64,000 nt of DNA from the NCBI RefSeq assembly GCF_024055575.1, contig NZ_JAMXOE010000008.1:124001-188000 (forward strand). The letters run 5' to 3'. The translations under genes were made by a program, and so were the position numbers. The stretch comes from Mucilaginibacter flavidus. Lineage in GTDB: Bacteria > Bacteroidota > Bacteroidia > Sphingobacteriales > Sphingobacteriaceae. The notes beneath the pieces were generated by a model, which saw nothing but the letters and a program-made list of their open reading frames with translations, was not told the origin of the DNA and did not search any database. Of the stretch, positions 27,605 through 36,066 are shown piece after piece (positions within the stretch are counted from its first letter, which is position 1; each line of letters begins with the position of its first letter).

Positions 27605-28462
27605 ATGAATACCGAAAAAACCATCAACCCACCCTCAGGTTACCTTGCGTTCTTTTTGTTCTTGTTGTTGCTTGCTGCAGCGATAGTATCTTTTGCACTT
27701 CATTACATCGCCGCAGGCGTTGCTAGTATTTTAATTAATTTTATTTTCGTGTTGCCGGGCCTTGTTATCGTTAACCCCAACGAATCAAAAGTACTTACCC
27801 TTTTTGGCAAGTATGTAGGCACGGTAAAACAGGATGGCTTTTTTTGGGTAAACCCTTTTACCGCTAAAAAGAAAGTATCCTTAAAAGCATTTAACCTAAA
27901 CGGACAACAGCTTAAAGTTAACGATAGTGTGGGCAATCCAATTGAAATTGCCGCGGTAATTGTTTGGCAGATAAAAGATACCGCGAGTGCAATTTTTGCG
28001 GTTGAAAATTACCTTCAGTATGTAAACATACAAAGCGAAGCCGCAGTAAGGCACCTGGCCAATTCATTTCCTTATGACAATATGGAGGATGAAGGGGCAA
28101 ACATTACCCTACGTGGCGGGGCCGAACAAGTAAGCCTTTTGTTGGAAAAAGAGCTGAACGAAAGACTTGACCGCGCAGGCATTGAAGTGTTGGAAGCCCG
28201 GATATCACACCTGGCTTACGCGCCCGAAATTGCTCACACCATGTTGCAGCGCCAGCAGGCATCTGCCATTATATCGGCCCGCAGGTTGATTGTTGAAGGA
28301 GCGGTTGGTATGGTTGAAATGGCATTGGCCAAATTATCAGAGAAAAAAATAGTTGAACTTGACGAGGAACGCAAAGCCGCTATGGTAAGCAACCTGCTGG
28401 TTGTATTATGTGGCGACCGCAGCGTAAACCCGGTTGTTAACACAGGTACATTATATCATTAA
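27605..28462 (+). CDS. SPFH/Band 7 domain membrane protein
   Basis: 285 residues. Two close N-terminal hydrophobic stretches ([41 protein letters not shown]), then an SPFH domain starting at [30 protein letters not shown], typical of stomatin/prohibitin-like proteins, and an alpha-helical part with [14 protein letters not shown]-like sequence ([18 protein letters not shown]). Such proteins oligomerise on membranes and organise microdomains or protease access. It is the first of three genes with short spacing (4 bp, then 2 bp): SPFH, membrane-anchored unknown, RHH regulator. This trio recurs in Bacteroidota. Confidence 0.9.
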   Translation: MNTEKTINPPSGYLAFFLFLLLLAAAIVSFALHYIAAGVASILINFIFVLPGLVIVNPNESKVLTLFGKYVGTVKQDGFFWVNPFTAKKKVSLKAFNLNGQQLKVNDSVGNPIEIAAVIVWQIKDTASAIFAVENYLQYVNIQSEAAVRHLANSFPYDNMEDEGANITLRGGAEQVSLLLEKELNERLDRAGIEVLEARISHLAYAPEIAHTMLQRQQASAIISARRLIVEGAVGMVEMALAKLSEKKIVELDEERKAAMVSNLLVVLCGDRSVNPVVNTGTLYH

Positions 28463-28466
28463 TAAT

Positions 28467-28976
28467 ATGTTCAACACACTTGATACAAGCAAAACGGACG
28501 ACCTTTTCATGGTGAGAAAGGGTTGGTTTAGCCACGAGTATGAATTGACCGACAAGATTTACAGCTACGGTAAAATTACTTATCACCGGCTTTCAATGTG
28601 TAAGGCAACCGTGATTTCAGCAACCGGTACATGGATATTTAAGCGCGAAGGCATTTTTAGCCGGACGTTATTAATTACTGGCGAGGATATGGCCATAATA
28701 GGTCGGGCAACACAGGCGTTGTTTAGCCGAAAAGTGGTACTAACATTGCAAACCGGGTTTAGTGCCGAATTTAACAGGCCGTCGATTTGGTCGCGGGTGG
28801 GTATCTGGAACTCAACCGGGTATGGAGAAATAATGCATATTAAAAGCAATCCTTTTTGCTTAACTGATTTTATACATATAGACCCAAATAAAGCACCCAC
28901 GAATTTAATTCCTTTATTAATCTTTTTTGGTTCGTTTTTAACAGTTTTGAGGAGGCGAAGACAAGCAGCGCATTAA
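28467..28976 (+). CDS. SPFH-associated conserved protein with C-terminal TM anchor
   Basis: 169 residues from ATG 28467, which sits 4 bp after the SPFH stop; an upstream in-frame start would overlap SPFH by 29 bp and is less likely. The body is mostly beta-like (FMVRKGWFSHEYELTDKIYS; TWIFKREGIFSRTLLITGED) and repeats a short 'F-x-R' theme; the C-terminus is a single hydrophobic helix (LIPLLIFFGSFLTVL) followed by RRRRQ, so a cytoplasmic basic tail. Family not recognised. Its constant place between SPFH and RHH genes suggests it works with the SPFH protein at the membrane. Confidence 0.75.
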   Translation: MFNTLDTSKTDDLFMVRKGWFSHEYELTDKIYSYGKITYHRLSMCKATVISATGTWIFKREGIFSRTLLITGEDMAIIGRATQALFSRKVVLTLQTGFSAEFNRPSIWSRVGIWNSTGYGEIMHIKSNPFCLTDFIHIDPNKAPTNLIPLLIFFGSFLTVLRRRRQAAH

Positions 28977-28978
28977 TT

Positions 28979-29143
28979 ATGGCCGAAAAGAAAGCATTTA
29001 TATTACGCATCAATCCCGAAGTGCTTAAAGAAATTGAGCAATGGGCCGCCGACGAGTTTCGTAGCACCAATGGCCAGGTTGAGTATTTACTGCAGCAGGC
29101 TTTAAACGCGCGTAAAAGAGGGGATAGAAAGAAAAAAGATTAG
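28979..29143 (+). CDS. Arc-like ribbon-helix-helix DNA-binding protein
   Basis: 54 residues. AFILRINPEVLKEIEQWA is an RHH beta strand plus helix A, and STNGQVEYLLQQALNAR gives helix B with the usual N-x-x-(I/V)-x-x-L-L pattern; a Lys/Arg-rich tail follows. Two base pairs separate it from the preceding gene (ATG 28979). RHH proteins of this size act as dimers, often as autorepressors; the tandem ATGATATC site before the operon is a likely target. The stop codon TAG overlaps the start of a palindromic hairpin. Confidence 0.85.
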   Translation: MAEKKAFILRINPEVLKEIEQWAADEFRSTNGQVEYLLQQALNARKRGDRKKKD

Positions 29144-29165
29144 AGACGCAAAATATTGCGTCTCT
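29142..29165. repeat. Perfect palindromic hairpin after RHH gene
   Basis: AGAGACGCAA / TTGCGTCTCT, 10-bp perfect stem with AATA loop, starting within the RHH stop codon. No T-run follows, so it may be a dispersed intergenic palindrome or mRNA stabiliser rather than a standard terminator. Confidence 0.65.
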
Positions 29166-29201
29166 ACAAGTAAAAAACTATGCATGCATAATAAAATTTA
29201 T

Positions 29202-29209
29202 TAATTTTG
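29202..29209 (+). promoter_or_regulatory. -7 box of thiolase gene
   Basis: TAATTTTG matches the Bacteroidota TAnnTTTG -7 element, 27 bp before the thiolase ATG. No clear TTTG -33 element at 19-21 bp. Confidence 0.5.
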
Positions 29210-29236
29210 CGGCACCAAAAATAACAAGCATCCCAA

Positions 29237-30415
29237 ATGAAAGAAGTAGTAATAGTAGCAGCAACCCGTACCCCTATCGGCAGTTTTGGCGGCAGTTTAG
29301 CCAGCCTTTCGGCAACACAACTAGGTAGTATCGTAATTAAATCAGCCGTTGAGAAAGCAGGATTACAGCCCGAGCAAGTGCAGGAAGTTTATATGGGCAA
29401 TGTTTTATCTGCCAACATAGGCCAGGCCCCTGCTACTCAGGCCGCGATATTTGCAGGCCTGCCTTCGTTACCCGCTACTACGGTGAACAAAGTTTGCGCA
29501 TCGGGCATGAAAGCAATTATGCTGGCTGCCCAGAGTATAGCCCTGGGGCAAAATGACATTGTGGTTGCTGGCGGTATGGAAAGCATGAGCAACGTGCCTT
29601 ACTACCTTGATAAGGCCCGTAACGGCTATCGCCTTGGCAACGGGCAAATTACCGACGGACTGATAAAAGATGGCCTGTGGGATGTTTACAATGATTACCA
29701 CATGGGTTCGGCTGCAGAGTTGTGTGCTGTCGAATGCAATGTTAGTCGCGAAGAACAGGACGCGTTTGCGATAGAATCATACAAAAGAGCACTGGCATCA
29801 CAATCCGAAGGTAAATTTAAGAGGGAAATAACTCCGGTTGAATTAAAAGACAAAAAAGGCGACGTAACCCTTTTTGCCGATGATGAGGAGCCAAAAGCAG
29901 TTAAGTTTGATAAAATTCCGTCGTTAAAACCGGTATTTAAAAAAGACGGCACAGTGACAGCCGCTAATGCATCAACTTTAAATGATGGTGCAGCCGCAGT
30001 TGTTTTGATGAGTAAAGAAAAAGCCGATGAACTGGGTATTAAACCGCTGGCCCGTATAGTTGCCTATGCCGACGCCCAACAGGCTCCTGAATGGTTTACC
30101 ACGGCACCTTCAAAAGCTATCCCGCTGGCTTTGCATCGCGCCGGACTATCTTCAGACGAAATAGATTTCTTCGAAATAAATGAAGCATTTTCTGTAGTTG
30201 CTATTGCCAACAATCAGCTTTTAAAGCTCGACCCGGCAAAGGTAAACGTAAACGGCGGTGCCGTAGCGCTTGGCCATCCGCTCGGTGCTTCGGGAGCGCG
30301 TATTATAGTAACATTACTAAGCGTGTTGCAGCAAAATAATGGAAAATATGGCGCTGCCGGAATTTGTAATGGTGGCGGTGGTGCAAGCGCAATGATTATA
30401 GAAAATTTTCGTTAA
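29237..30415 (+). CDS. Acetyl-CoA C-acetyltransferase (thiolase II)
   Basis: 392 residues, the standard thiolase length. Acyl-binding Cys87 in VNKVCASGMKA, NEAFS signature (FEINEAFSVVA), GGAVALGHPLGASGAR with catalytic His, and the C-terminal ICNGGGGAS with the second catalytic Cys. It condenses two acetyl-CoA to acetoacetyl-CoA or runs in reverse in degradation. Best matches by eye are the short-chain AtoB/ThlA type. It stands ahead of a secreted unknown protein by 9 bp; the two may be one transcript. Confidence 0.95.
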   Translation: MKEVVIVAATRTPIGSFGGSLASLSATQLGSIVIKSAVEKAGLQPEQVQEVYMGNVLSANIGQAPATQAAIFAGLPSLPATTVNKVCASGMKAIMLAAQSIALGQNDIVVAGGMESMSNVPYYLDKARNGYRLGNGQITDGLIKDGLWDVYNDYHMGSAAELCAVECNVSREEQDAFAIESYKRALASQSEGKFKREITPVELKDKKGDVTLFADDEEPKAVKFDKIPSLKPVFKKDGTVTAANASTLNDGAAAVVLMSKEKADELGIKPLARIVAYADAQQAPEWFTTAPSKAIPLALHRAGLSSDEIDFFEINEAFSVVAIANNQLLKLDPAKVNVNGGAVALGHPLGASGARIIVTLLSVLQQNNGKYGAAGICNGGGGASAMIIENFR

Positions 30416-30424
30416 TTAGGGGTG

Positions 30425-31336
30425 ATGAAATCCCTCGTTGTTACCTGCTTCTTACTGGCTGCAATGCCACGCCTTATTTTCGCCCAGCATTCCGACGAAA
30501 ACGGGCGCATTAAACAATTAAACCTTTACCAGGACACGCTGATTGAACTTGGCAAAAAGTTTATAAACGACCAAGACGACCTCGAACGTAAAAATGCTAA
30601 TTACGCATTTATTAAAACATTAGTAAATGCATTAAAAATTCCAAATTCATTTCTTTTCGGCTTCGATTCTGTAAAAAGCATCAAAGTAATAAACTCGCCC
30701 GACAATCGCTTTCGCATATTCACCTGGAATATAAAACACAATGATGGCAGTTATCGTTTTTATGGCACCATACAGCTTAACACCGGTGGTAAATTAAAAA
30801 TGTACCCGCTTGAAGATTATTCGCCTTTACTGAAAAACCCTGAAGATTCTGTTACTGACAACCGCAAATGGTATGGCGCCCAATACTATAAAATAGTACC
30901 TGTTTATGCGCCCAAGCCATATTACATATTAGTTGGCTGGAAAGGTTACACCGTTGAATCAACCAAAAAAGTAATTGACGTGCTGTCATTTACCGGCGAC
31001 AAGCCCGAACTCGGCCTGCATGTTTTCGATGGTAACGGTAAAACGCGGGCACGGGTTGTTTTTGAATACAACCGCGAAGTCTCCATGCTGTTAAGATATG
31101 TTCCTGAAAATAACACTATAGTTTTTGATCATCTTGCTCCGCCCGACCCTAAATTGAAGGCGCAACATTCAAGCTACGGCCCAGATTTAACCTACAGCGG
31201 CTATAAATTAAAAAACGGAAGGTGGGTTTATGTTGATAATATCGACCTGAGAAATATGCCCGAGGCCCGCGATGAAGAGTACGTAGATCCAAAGAAACAG
31301 GCACAACTTGATAAAGCAGCGGCAAAGTCTAATTAG
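30425..31336 (+). CDS. Conserved exported protein, function unknown
   Basis: 303 residues from ATG 30425 (a GTG one codon earlier is also possible). Signal peptide MKSLVVTCFLLAAMPRLIFA|QHSD. The mature part is rich in aromatic beta-strand-like sequence (FRIFTWNIKHNDGSYRFYG; WVYVDNIDLRNM) with no cysteines or recognised catalytic motif. It ends in a Lys-rich helix. The short gap to the thiolase gene suggests co-transcription, but a shared role is not evident. Probably periplasmic. Confidence 0.8.
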   Translation: MKSLVVTCFLLAAMPRLIFAQHSDENGRIKQLNLYQDTLIELGKKFINDQDDLERKNANYAFIKTLVNALKIPNSFLFGFDSVKSIKVINSPDNRFRIFTWNIKHNDGSYRFYGTIQLNTGGKLKMYPLEDYSPLLKNPEDSVTDNRKWYGAQYYKIVPVYAPKPYYILVGWKGYTVESTKKVIDVLSFTGDKPELGLHVFDGNGKTRARVVFEYNREVSMLLRYVPENNTIVFDHLAPPDPKLKAQHSSYGPDLTYSGYKLKNGRWVYVDNIDLRNMPEARDEEYVDPKKQAQLDKAAAKSN

Positions 31337-31363
31337 AGATCAGGAAGGAGACCTAACCGCTAA

Positions 31364-31828
31364 TTAACTAATACCCGACCGTCTTTTTACCGGCGAAATT
31401 GACTTAACAATTGTTTGCCCTTTTATCGGCACTTTAACCGGCTTTTGGCGTGACACTGAATTTTCATAAGCCATAGCCAGCAACTCCTTCACATACTCCG
31501 CCGGAAAATCGTCTTTCTGCCGCACCTGGAAATAGCGGTATTGTGTGCCGTTACCTATCAATAGTTTTTGCCGGTCGGGAAAGTCGGCCCCGCGGTTAAA
31601 TCCAAAGTTAACGTGATCGCTAACTACGGCTATACTGCAAAACACGTCCCCTGCCTTATCGGTGGGCGACCAGCCAAACGCTACGGCGTTATAATTGTCG
31701 TAAATAAGCTCATTGGTTTCGGGGTATAAATCCCAAACAAATTCGCGTAGCCATAGTGCCGCTCCCTTAACACTGTCGGGATAAGTCAGTAAAAATTTCA
31801 CTAAATCATCTACAGTTTCTTTTCCCAT
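31364..31828 (-). CDS. DUF1801-like protein
   Basis: 154 residues from ATG 31828 (MGKETVDDLVKFL); the frame runs ten codons further up but that part is hydrophobic and less protein-like. WLREFVWDLYPETNELIYDNYNAVAFGW, then SIAVVSDHVNFGFNRGADF, match the DUF1801/YdhG-like fold, with basic, Lys-rich C-terminus. No enzymatic role is established for this family in general; some relatives are linked to iron handling, not inferred here. Transcribed leftward and alone. Confidence 0.7.
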   Translation of the reverse strand: MGKETVDDLVKFLLTYPDSVKGAALWLREFVWDLYPETNELIYDNYNAVAFGWSPTDKAGDVFCSIAVVSDHVNFGFNRGADFPDRQKLLIGNGTQYRYFQVRQKDDFPAEYVKELLAMAYENSVSRQKPVKVPIKGQTIVKSISPVKRRSGIS

Positions 31829-32198
31829 ACAGACAATTATAATCGATAATTGTAACACATCTTATTTTATAAATATACCGTATAAGTAATTGAAAATAAA
31901 ATTATTGGACATAGCAGATTATATTGATAAAATATAAGAGCCACCAATTCCTAACGCCTTGAATATTTACTTAACAAATTGAATATAGATAAAAACTAAA
32001 AATTTAAACCTGTTGAATCTGTTTGCCTGCATTTTAAGCGGAGCAACCGGTGTTGCGCCAATCTGTTAGGTTTTGGCCGCAGTATCGTTCCCTTTGCCCT
32101 CATTAGGTAGCTCAGTTATCAACACGCGGTTATATTTCGAACACGAATGTTTACTATTAATATATTTTAAAAAATATCAATTAAACAAAATCAAACTT

Positions 32199-32342
32199 AT
32201 GGTAATATTACTTACGGCTTATTTGTACAAAAAATTTGGACATCGTTTAAAATTAAATGCCTTTTTTCAAAAACAGCCCCGCTCAATGCAACTTCAGCCT
32301 GTAGCGGTTCAGCAACAGCCCCGTAAAATCAACGGATTTTAG
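32199..32342 (+). CDS. Possible small basic protein
   Basis: 47 codons from ATG 32199. Short hydrophobic start (MVILLTAYLYKKFG), then Lys/Arg- and Gln-rich sequence ending in QQQPRKINGF. High Gln/Pro content and a sensible start argue mildly for a real small gene; no family known. The frame runs further upstream, but that part looks non-coding. Confidence 0.3.
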   Translation: MVILLTAYLYKKFGHRLKLNAFFQKQPRSMQLQPVAVQQQPRKINGF

Positions 32343-32362
32343 AAGACGGTTATTTTATTATT

Positions 32363-32370
32363 TACCTTTG
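32363..32370 (+). promoter_or_regulatory. -7 box of cupin gene (near-leaderless)
   Basis: TACCTTTG fits TAnnTTTG and ends 4 bp before the cupin ATG at 32375, so transcription would start at or just after the A of the start codon. Confidence 0.5.
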
Positions 32371-32374
32371 ATTT

Positions 32375-32665
32375 ATGCAATCAACGGTAGATGACGCGTT
32401 ACAAAAATTAGCAGCCGGCGACGGTGCTTTGTTCGTCAAATTGATGGAGCACGGGTCTATTTCGGTCGAGATTTATCGACCGGTTGAAACATACAGACAA
32501 ACCCGGCATTCACAGGACGAGTTGTATGTTGTCATCAGTGGCGAAGGCGATTTTTTAAATAATGGCGAACGCAACTCTTTCGGTCCGGGCGATGTACTTT
32601 TTGTACCGGCCGGGGTTGAACACCGTTTTGAAAATTTTAGTTATGGTGGTGAAAGTGTTAAGTAA
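32375..32665 (+). CDS. Cupin-domain protein
   Basis: 96 residues, a single double-stranded beta-helix. Cupin motif 1 in RHSQDELYVVISGEGDF (His and Glu ligands), motif 2 in PGDVLFVPAGVEHRFENF (second His). Likely binds a divalent metal; reaction not assignable. The 3' end overlaps the convergent DinB-like gene by 8 bp. Starts at ATG 32375 right after a -7 box. Confidence 0.85.
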   Translation: MQSTVDDALQKLAAGDGALFVKLMEHGSISVEIYRPVETYRQTRHSQDELYVVISGEGDFLNNGERNSFGPGDVLFVPAGVEHRFENFSYGGESVK

Positions 32666-33209
32666 TCAGCCTTGAATCTGTATCGTTCGAATATTTATCA
32701 ATTAACACCTTTACAGTAACCAATAACTGCCCGGTATGCCGCATGGTATGTTCAGCAGCATGGGTGTACAGCCCTATAACTGTCGACGGCAATTGTGCCC
32801 GCCCTACTCCCCTGCTTTCCGTTAACGTTGCTTCGTCGGCATCTTTTAATTGTGCAATGCAATTATCTACCTGGTTATTAAAGGTTGCTATTAGTGTATC
32901 GACGATATATTCCCCGCTAAGGGGTATCCCTTCCGCTTTTAATGTATCTAATTGTTCCTGATTAAGCTGTTTCCCTTTTGCATAAGTAAACAACCTGTTA
33001 AGCACCCCGGCAAGGTGCTGCAGATGAAAGCCCGGCGATGCCATGCCGGCAAGTTTTTCCCACAATAAGCTATCATGAAATCCTGCCATCAACTCATTAA
33101 TTTCTTCGCGGGCCTGCAATAGCGCATGGGCAACAGGCTGCAACAGTGCCGGTACGCCGGCTAATGGGCCGCGTAACCAAACTTCGGGCTTTCGTTCCTT
33201 ATCTGCCAT
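32658..33209 (-). CDS. DinB-like superfamily protein
   Basis: 183 residues, four-helix DinB/YfiT type. Three metal-ligand His candidates: FHLQHLAGVLNRLF (His near 67), and HAAEHTMRHTGQLL near the C-terminal helix, matching the DinB_2 H...HxxxH pattern. These proteins are thiol-dependent transferases or unknown enzymes. Overlaps the cupin gene tail to tail; the mannanase gene lies 2 bp downstream on the same strand, so the two are likely co-transcribed. Confidence 0.8.
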   Translation of the reverse strand: MADKERKPEVWLRGPLAGVPALLQPVAHALLQAREEINELMAGFHDSLLWEKLAGMASPGFHLQHLAGVLNRLFTYAKGKQLNQEQLDTLKAEGIPLSGEYIVDTLIATFNNQVDNCIAQLKDADEATLTESRGVGRAQLPSTVIGLYTHAAEHTMRHTGQLLVTVKVLIDKYSNDTDSRLIT

Positions 33210-33211
33210 CT

Positions 33212-34231
33212 TTATTTAATTGAATCGATCTTAGCCTTCACTTCATCATGGCTCAGCGTTTGGGGCAGGTTATAAATTTCGCGAACATGGTCGCGACTGT
33301 TATCTGTCCAAAGCCAGCTTGTCCAAACCATAAACCAGGTCCATTGCGGTTGTACCTTCAATATTTTCGGGTTAGGTAATTCGCCTGTTTCTGTTAGTGC
33401 AATTGGTTTTCCGTTTGCCAGGGCAAGCAGGTCATTATAGTCCTTTTGCTCATAGTCAAAATGGTAAATATCCGCCCCCAAAATATCCACATAGTTAGCG
33501 CCGGGATAATAATCCTTATAATCATAAGCTTCATCGTAGGGAATATCCCTCAACCCGTTAGCACCCCAAACCCACAACAGGTTATTTAAATGATGATAAT
33601 TTGTGTACCTGTCGTACATCATTTTCCAAAGTTTGGCTATGCCATTTTCGCCTTTGCGATTACCCCACCAAAACCAAACCCCGTTCATTTCGTGATAAGG
33701 CCGCCATAACACGGTGACGCCAGCATCGCGCAGCTGCTTCAGGTATCCCGCCACCACATCAATTTGCCCCAGCCACTTTTTATACAAATCAGTCCCCGGG
33801 GTTGTCAGGTCATTCCATTCGGCATCGGTTAACTTTCCCTTTACATTTTTTTCAAAATCGTATGGCGGATCTTGCGTTGGGTTTCCTTCGTGCCACATCA
33901 ATGTTACCAGGTACCCTTCTTTCGATTTTTTTATCGCCTCTTCAACTATCTGCAGCCCCAGGTCCTTATCGCCCCAGTTCATGAAATCACTTCCCCATAC
34001 AGCCGGGTATTTTCCGGTGATGTTATGGGCGCTATCTGAAAACACGTTCCTGTCGCTATTGTAATTCTGCTGGCCCGACATGATATACCTGCCCTTTATA
34101 TCATACAGTAGCTTAAGCGTTTTCTTCGCTCCTGCTGATGCATTTTCGTTTACCGGCCTATAACCTTGCGCCTTTGAATAGAAACTTATACACAATAATA
34201 AAATAAACGCGAAAATCCCTTTAGTTGGCAT
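33212..34231 (-). CDS. Glycoside hydrolase family 26 beta-mannanase
   Basis: 339 residues from ATG 34231 (MPTKGIFAFILLLCISFYSKA|QG signal peptide); a further ATG nine codons up is less likely. (Beta/alpha)8 GH26 signatures: GQQNYNS near the start, TLMWHEGNP, acid/base Glu in VLWRPYHEMNGVWFWWG, and nucleophile Glu in PIALTETGELP. It should cleave beta-1,4-mannan in the periplasm or outside. There is no SusC/D pair next to it, so it is not in a classical polysaccharide utilisation locus. Confidence 0.93.
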   Translation of the reverse strand: MPTKGIFAFILLLCISFYSKAQGYRPVNENASAGAKKTLKLLYDIKGRYIMSGQQNYNSDRNVFSDSAHNITGKYPAVWGSDFMNWGDKDLGLQIVEEAIKKSKEGYLVTLMWHEGNPTQDPPYDFEKNVKGKLTDAEWNDLTTPGTDLYKKWLGQIDVVAGYLKQLRDAGVTVLWRPYHEMNGVWFWWGNRKGENGIAKLWKMMYDRYTNYHHLNNLLWVWGANGLRDIPYDEAYDYKDYYPGANYVDILGADIYHFDYEQKDYNDLLALANGKPIALTETGELPNPKILKVQPQWTWFMVWTSWLWTDNSRDHVREIYNLPQTLSHDEVKAKIDSIK

Positions 34232-34326
34232 GCTTTTGTCTTGACTTAAACTGTACAAATGAATAGCTTTTCAAAACTAACAAAAATCTATTATTAACTT
34301 AAAAATGGCATTTTCAAACAAAGCGT

Positions 34327-34334
34327 TATCTTTG
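34327..34334 (+). promoter_or_regulatory. -7 box that fixes the L,D-transpeptidase start
   Basis: TATCTTTG matches TAnnTTTG and lies 15 bp before ATG 34350 but downstream of the alternative start at 34305, which favours 34350. Confidence 0.5.
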
Positions 34335-34349
34335 AGGCGATTAATTATT

Positions 34350-35924
34350 ATGACTAAACTTGTAACGGCAAAAAAGATTGCCGCGCCCCTGTTAATAATT
34401 TGCGCCCTGCTTATCACCTTTCAAAGCTGTAAAAAAAAGCGCTCCGAAGAGGCAACTTTCTTTTTTAAGAAAACCCACAATAAAATTTACCAGGATTACA
34501 CACCCGAAGCGTTTACCCAGGTGATGAAAAAAGTATTGAGAAATGAAAAAACTAATCTTTCTCATTCCGAAGTAATAACAGCATTCTACAAAAAAAACAA
34601 CTATCAGCCTGTGCTGGTAATGAATCATTTGTTTAACAATGATTTACTTGCCGCATCCGACTATTACTTAAAGGCAGACGAACACGGGCTCAACCCTGAA
34701 ATGTTTAACGCTGACCAACTACGCGCCCTGGTCTATAAGTTTTACGACAAGCAAAAGATTAAAGATATTAATACTGCCTATCAGGAGATTGCCGAGCTTG
34801 AAGTTGCTGCTGCAAATTCGTTAATTGCCTATTCAAACGCATTGCAATACGGCGTTATTAACCCAAAGAGTATTTACCAACGGTATTTCCTGGTAACAAA
34901 GCAGCCTGACAGTGCGGCTATGCTTAAAGTATTTCATATTGCTGATATGCGCGCCTATCTTGACAGCATTCAACCCAAAAGCCCCCAATACCTGGCGCTG
35001 CAAAAAGCGTGGAATGACAAATATGTAGCGCAAGGTAGACCGGCCGAGGAATGCCGGAGAATGCTACAGGTTAACCTTGAGCGTTTAAGATGGCGCAACA
35101 AGCCTTTAGAGGAGAAGTATGTTATCGTAAACATCCCCGACTTTAACCTGAATGTGATTGACAGCGGCGGCAGATCTGTCCTTAAAATGAAGGTTTGCGT
35201 TGGCCAGGGCCGCAATATGAATAATGCCAATACACTGGCCGCCTATAACGATACTTGTAAAATTGACAGGCCAAATGAACACGAAACACCTTTGCTAAAC
35301 AGCATGATAAACTATGTTGAGGTGAATCCTGTTTGGAACATCCCGCAGAGCATAGCCAATAAAGAGATTATTAAAGAGGCCGCTGATGATCGGTATTATT
35401 TAGCCAACAAAGGCATAAATGTTTTTAAAGATGGTAAGCTGGTGCCGAACCCCGAGAGCATCGACTGGACAACGGTAACAAAAGACAACTCGGACTATGA
35501 TTTTAAACAGCAACCCGGCGAAGATAACTCACTGGGTAAAATAAAGTTCCTGTTTAAAAACCGGAGCAACGTTTACCTGCACGATACACCGGTAAAGTCG
35601 GCATTTTTTAGAAAGATGAGGGCTGTGAGCCATGGCTGTGTTCGTTTGGGCGACCCTAAAGCACTTGCTTTAAACCTGTTTGGCCCAGGCGACAAATACG
35701 ACGAAATTGTACAGGATATGGATGACAATAATCCAGACCCATCGGATATTAATGTGCCTAAAAAGACACCCGTTTACATTACTTACGTTACCTGCTGGGC
35801 CGATGAAGACGGCAAACTGCAATTCAGGGATGACGTATACGGCCAAGATATTGTATTATATGAACAATTACAAAAGCTGCTCCATCCTGCAAAGATAGAG
35901 ACACGCATGGCTACAAACAATTAA
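34350..35924 (+). CDS. L,D-transpeptidase, YcbB-like (YkuD domain)
   Basis: 524 residues from ATG 34350. Lipobox-like FQSC|KKK near residue 28 suggests an outer- or inner-membrane lipoprotein. N-terminal helical scaffold, then a peptidoglycan-binding-like region, and a YkuD catalytic domain about residues 255-460 with VYLHDTPVKSAFF and the catalytic SHGCVRLGDP. This large YcbB-type form catalyses 3-3 cross-links between meso-diaminopimelate residues of peptidoglycan. Length fits the family (500-600). Confidence 0.92.
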   Translation: MTKLVTAKKIAAPLLIICALLITFQSCKKKRSEEATFFFKKTHNKIYQDYTPEAFTQVMKKVLRNEKTNLSHSEVITAFYKKNNYQPVLVMNHLFNNDLLAASDYYLKADEHGLNPEMFNADQLRALVYKFYDKQKIKDINTAYQEIAELEVAAANSLIAYSNALQYGVINPKSIYQRYFLVTKQPDSAAMLKVFHIADMRAYLDSIQPKSPQYLALQKAWNDKYVAQGRPAEECRRMLQVNLERLRWRNKPLEEKYVIVNIPDFNLNVIDSGGRSVLKMKVCVGQGRNMNNANTLAAYNDTCKIDRPNEHETPLLNSMINYVEVNPVWNIPQSIANKEIIKEAADDRYYLANKGINVFKDGKLVPNPESIDWTTVTKDNSDYDFKQQPGEDNSLGKIKFLFKNRSNVYLHDTPVKSAFFRKMRAVSHGCVRLGDPKALALNLFGPGDKYDEIVQDMDDNNPDPSDINVPKKTPVYITYVTCWADEDGKLQFRDDVYGQDIVLYEQLQKLLHPAKIETRMATNN

Positions 35925-36006
35925 GTCGGGTTGCTTTAATGCCTGCTAATAGAACCTTTATTGATTTTTGAACGATAAGGCGAATCGCCCTTGTTATTAA
36001 AAGTAA

Positions 36007-36040
36007 AATGCGCCTACTGGTAAAACCAATAAAGCGCATT
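36007..36040 (-). terminator. Terminator of the YkuD_2-type gene (leftward)
   Basis: AATGCGC/GCGCATT outer stem with inner TGGT/ACCA pairing; read leftward it is followed by TTACTTTT. Sits 27 bp after the stop at 36067. Confidence 0.65.
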
Positions 36041-36066
36041 CGTTATAGTCAGTTACAAATTATACG

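Larger units (their letters stand above)
31829..32374. other. AT-rich intergenic region with one possible small gene
   Basis: 546 bp between divergent genes. Apart from a 47-codon reading frame at 32199-32342 and a -7 box for the cupin gene (32363), nothing is recognisable. Confidence 0.45.
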
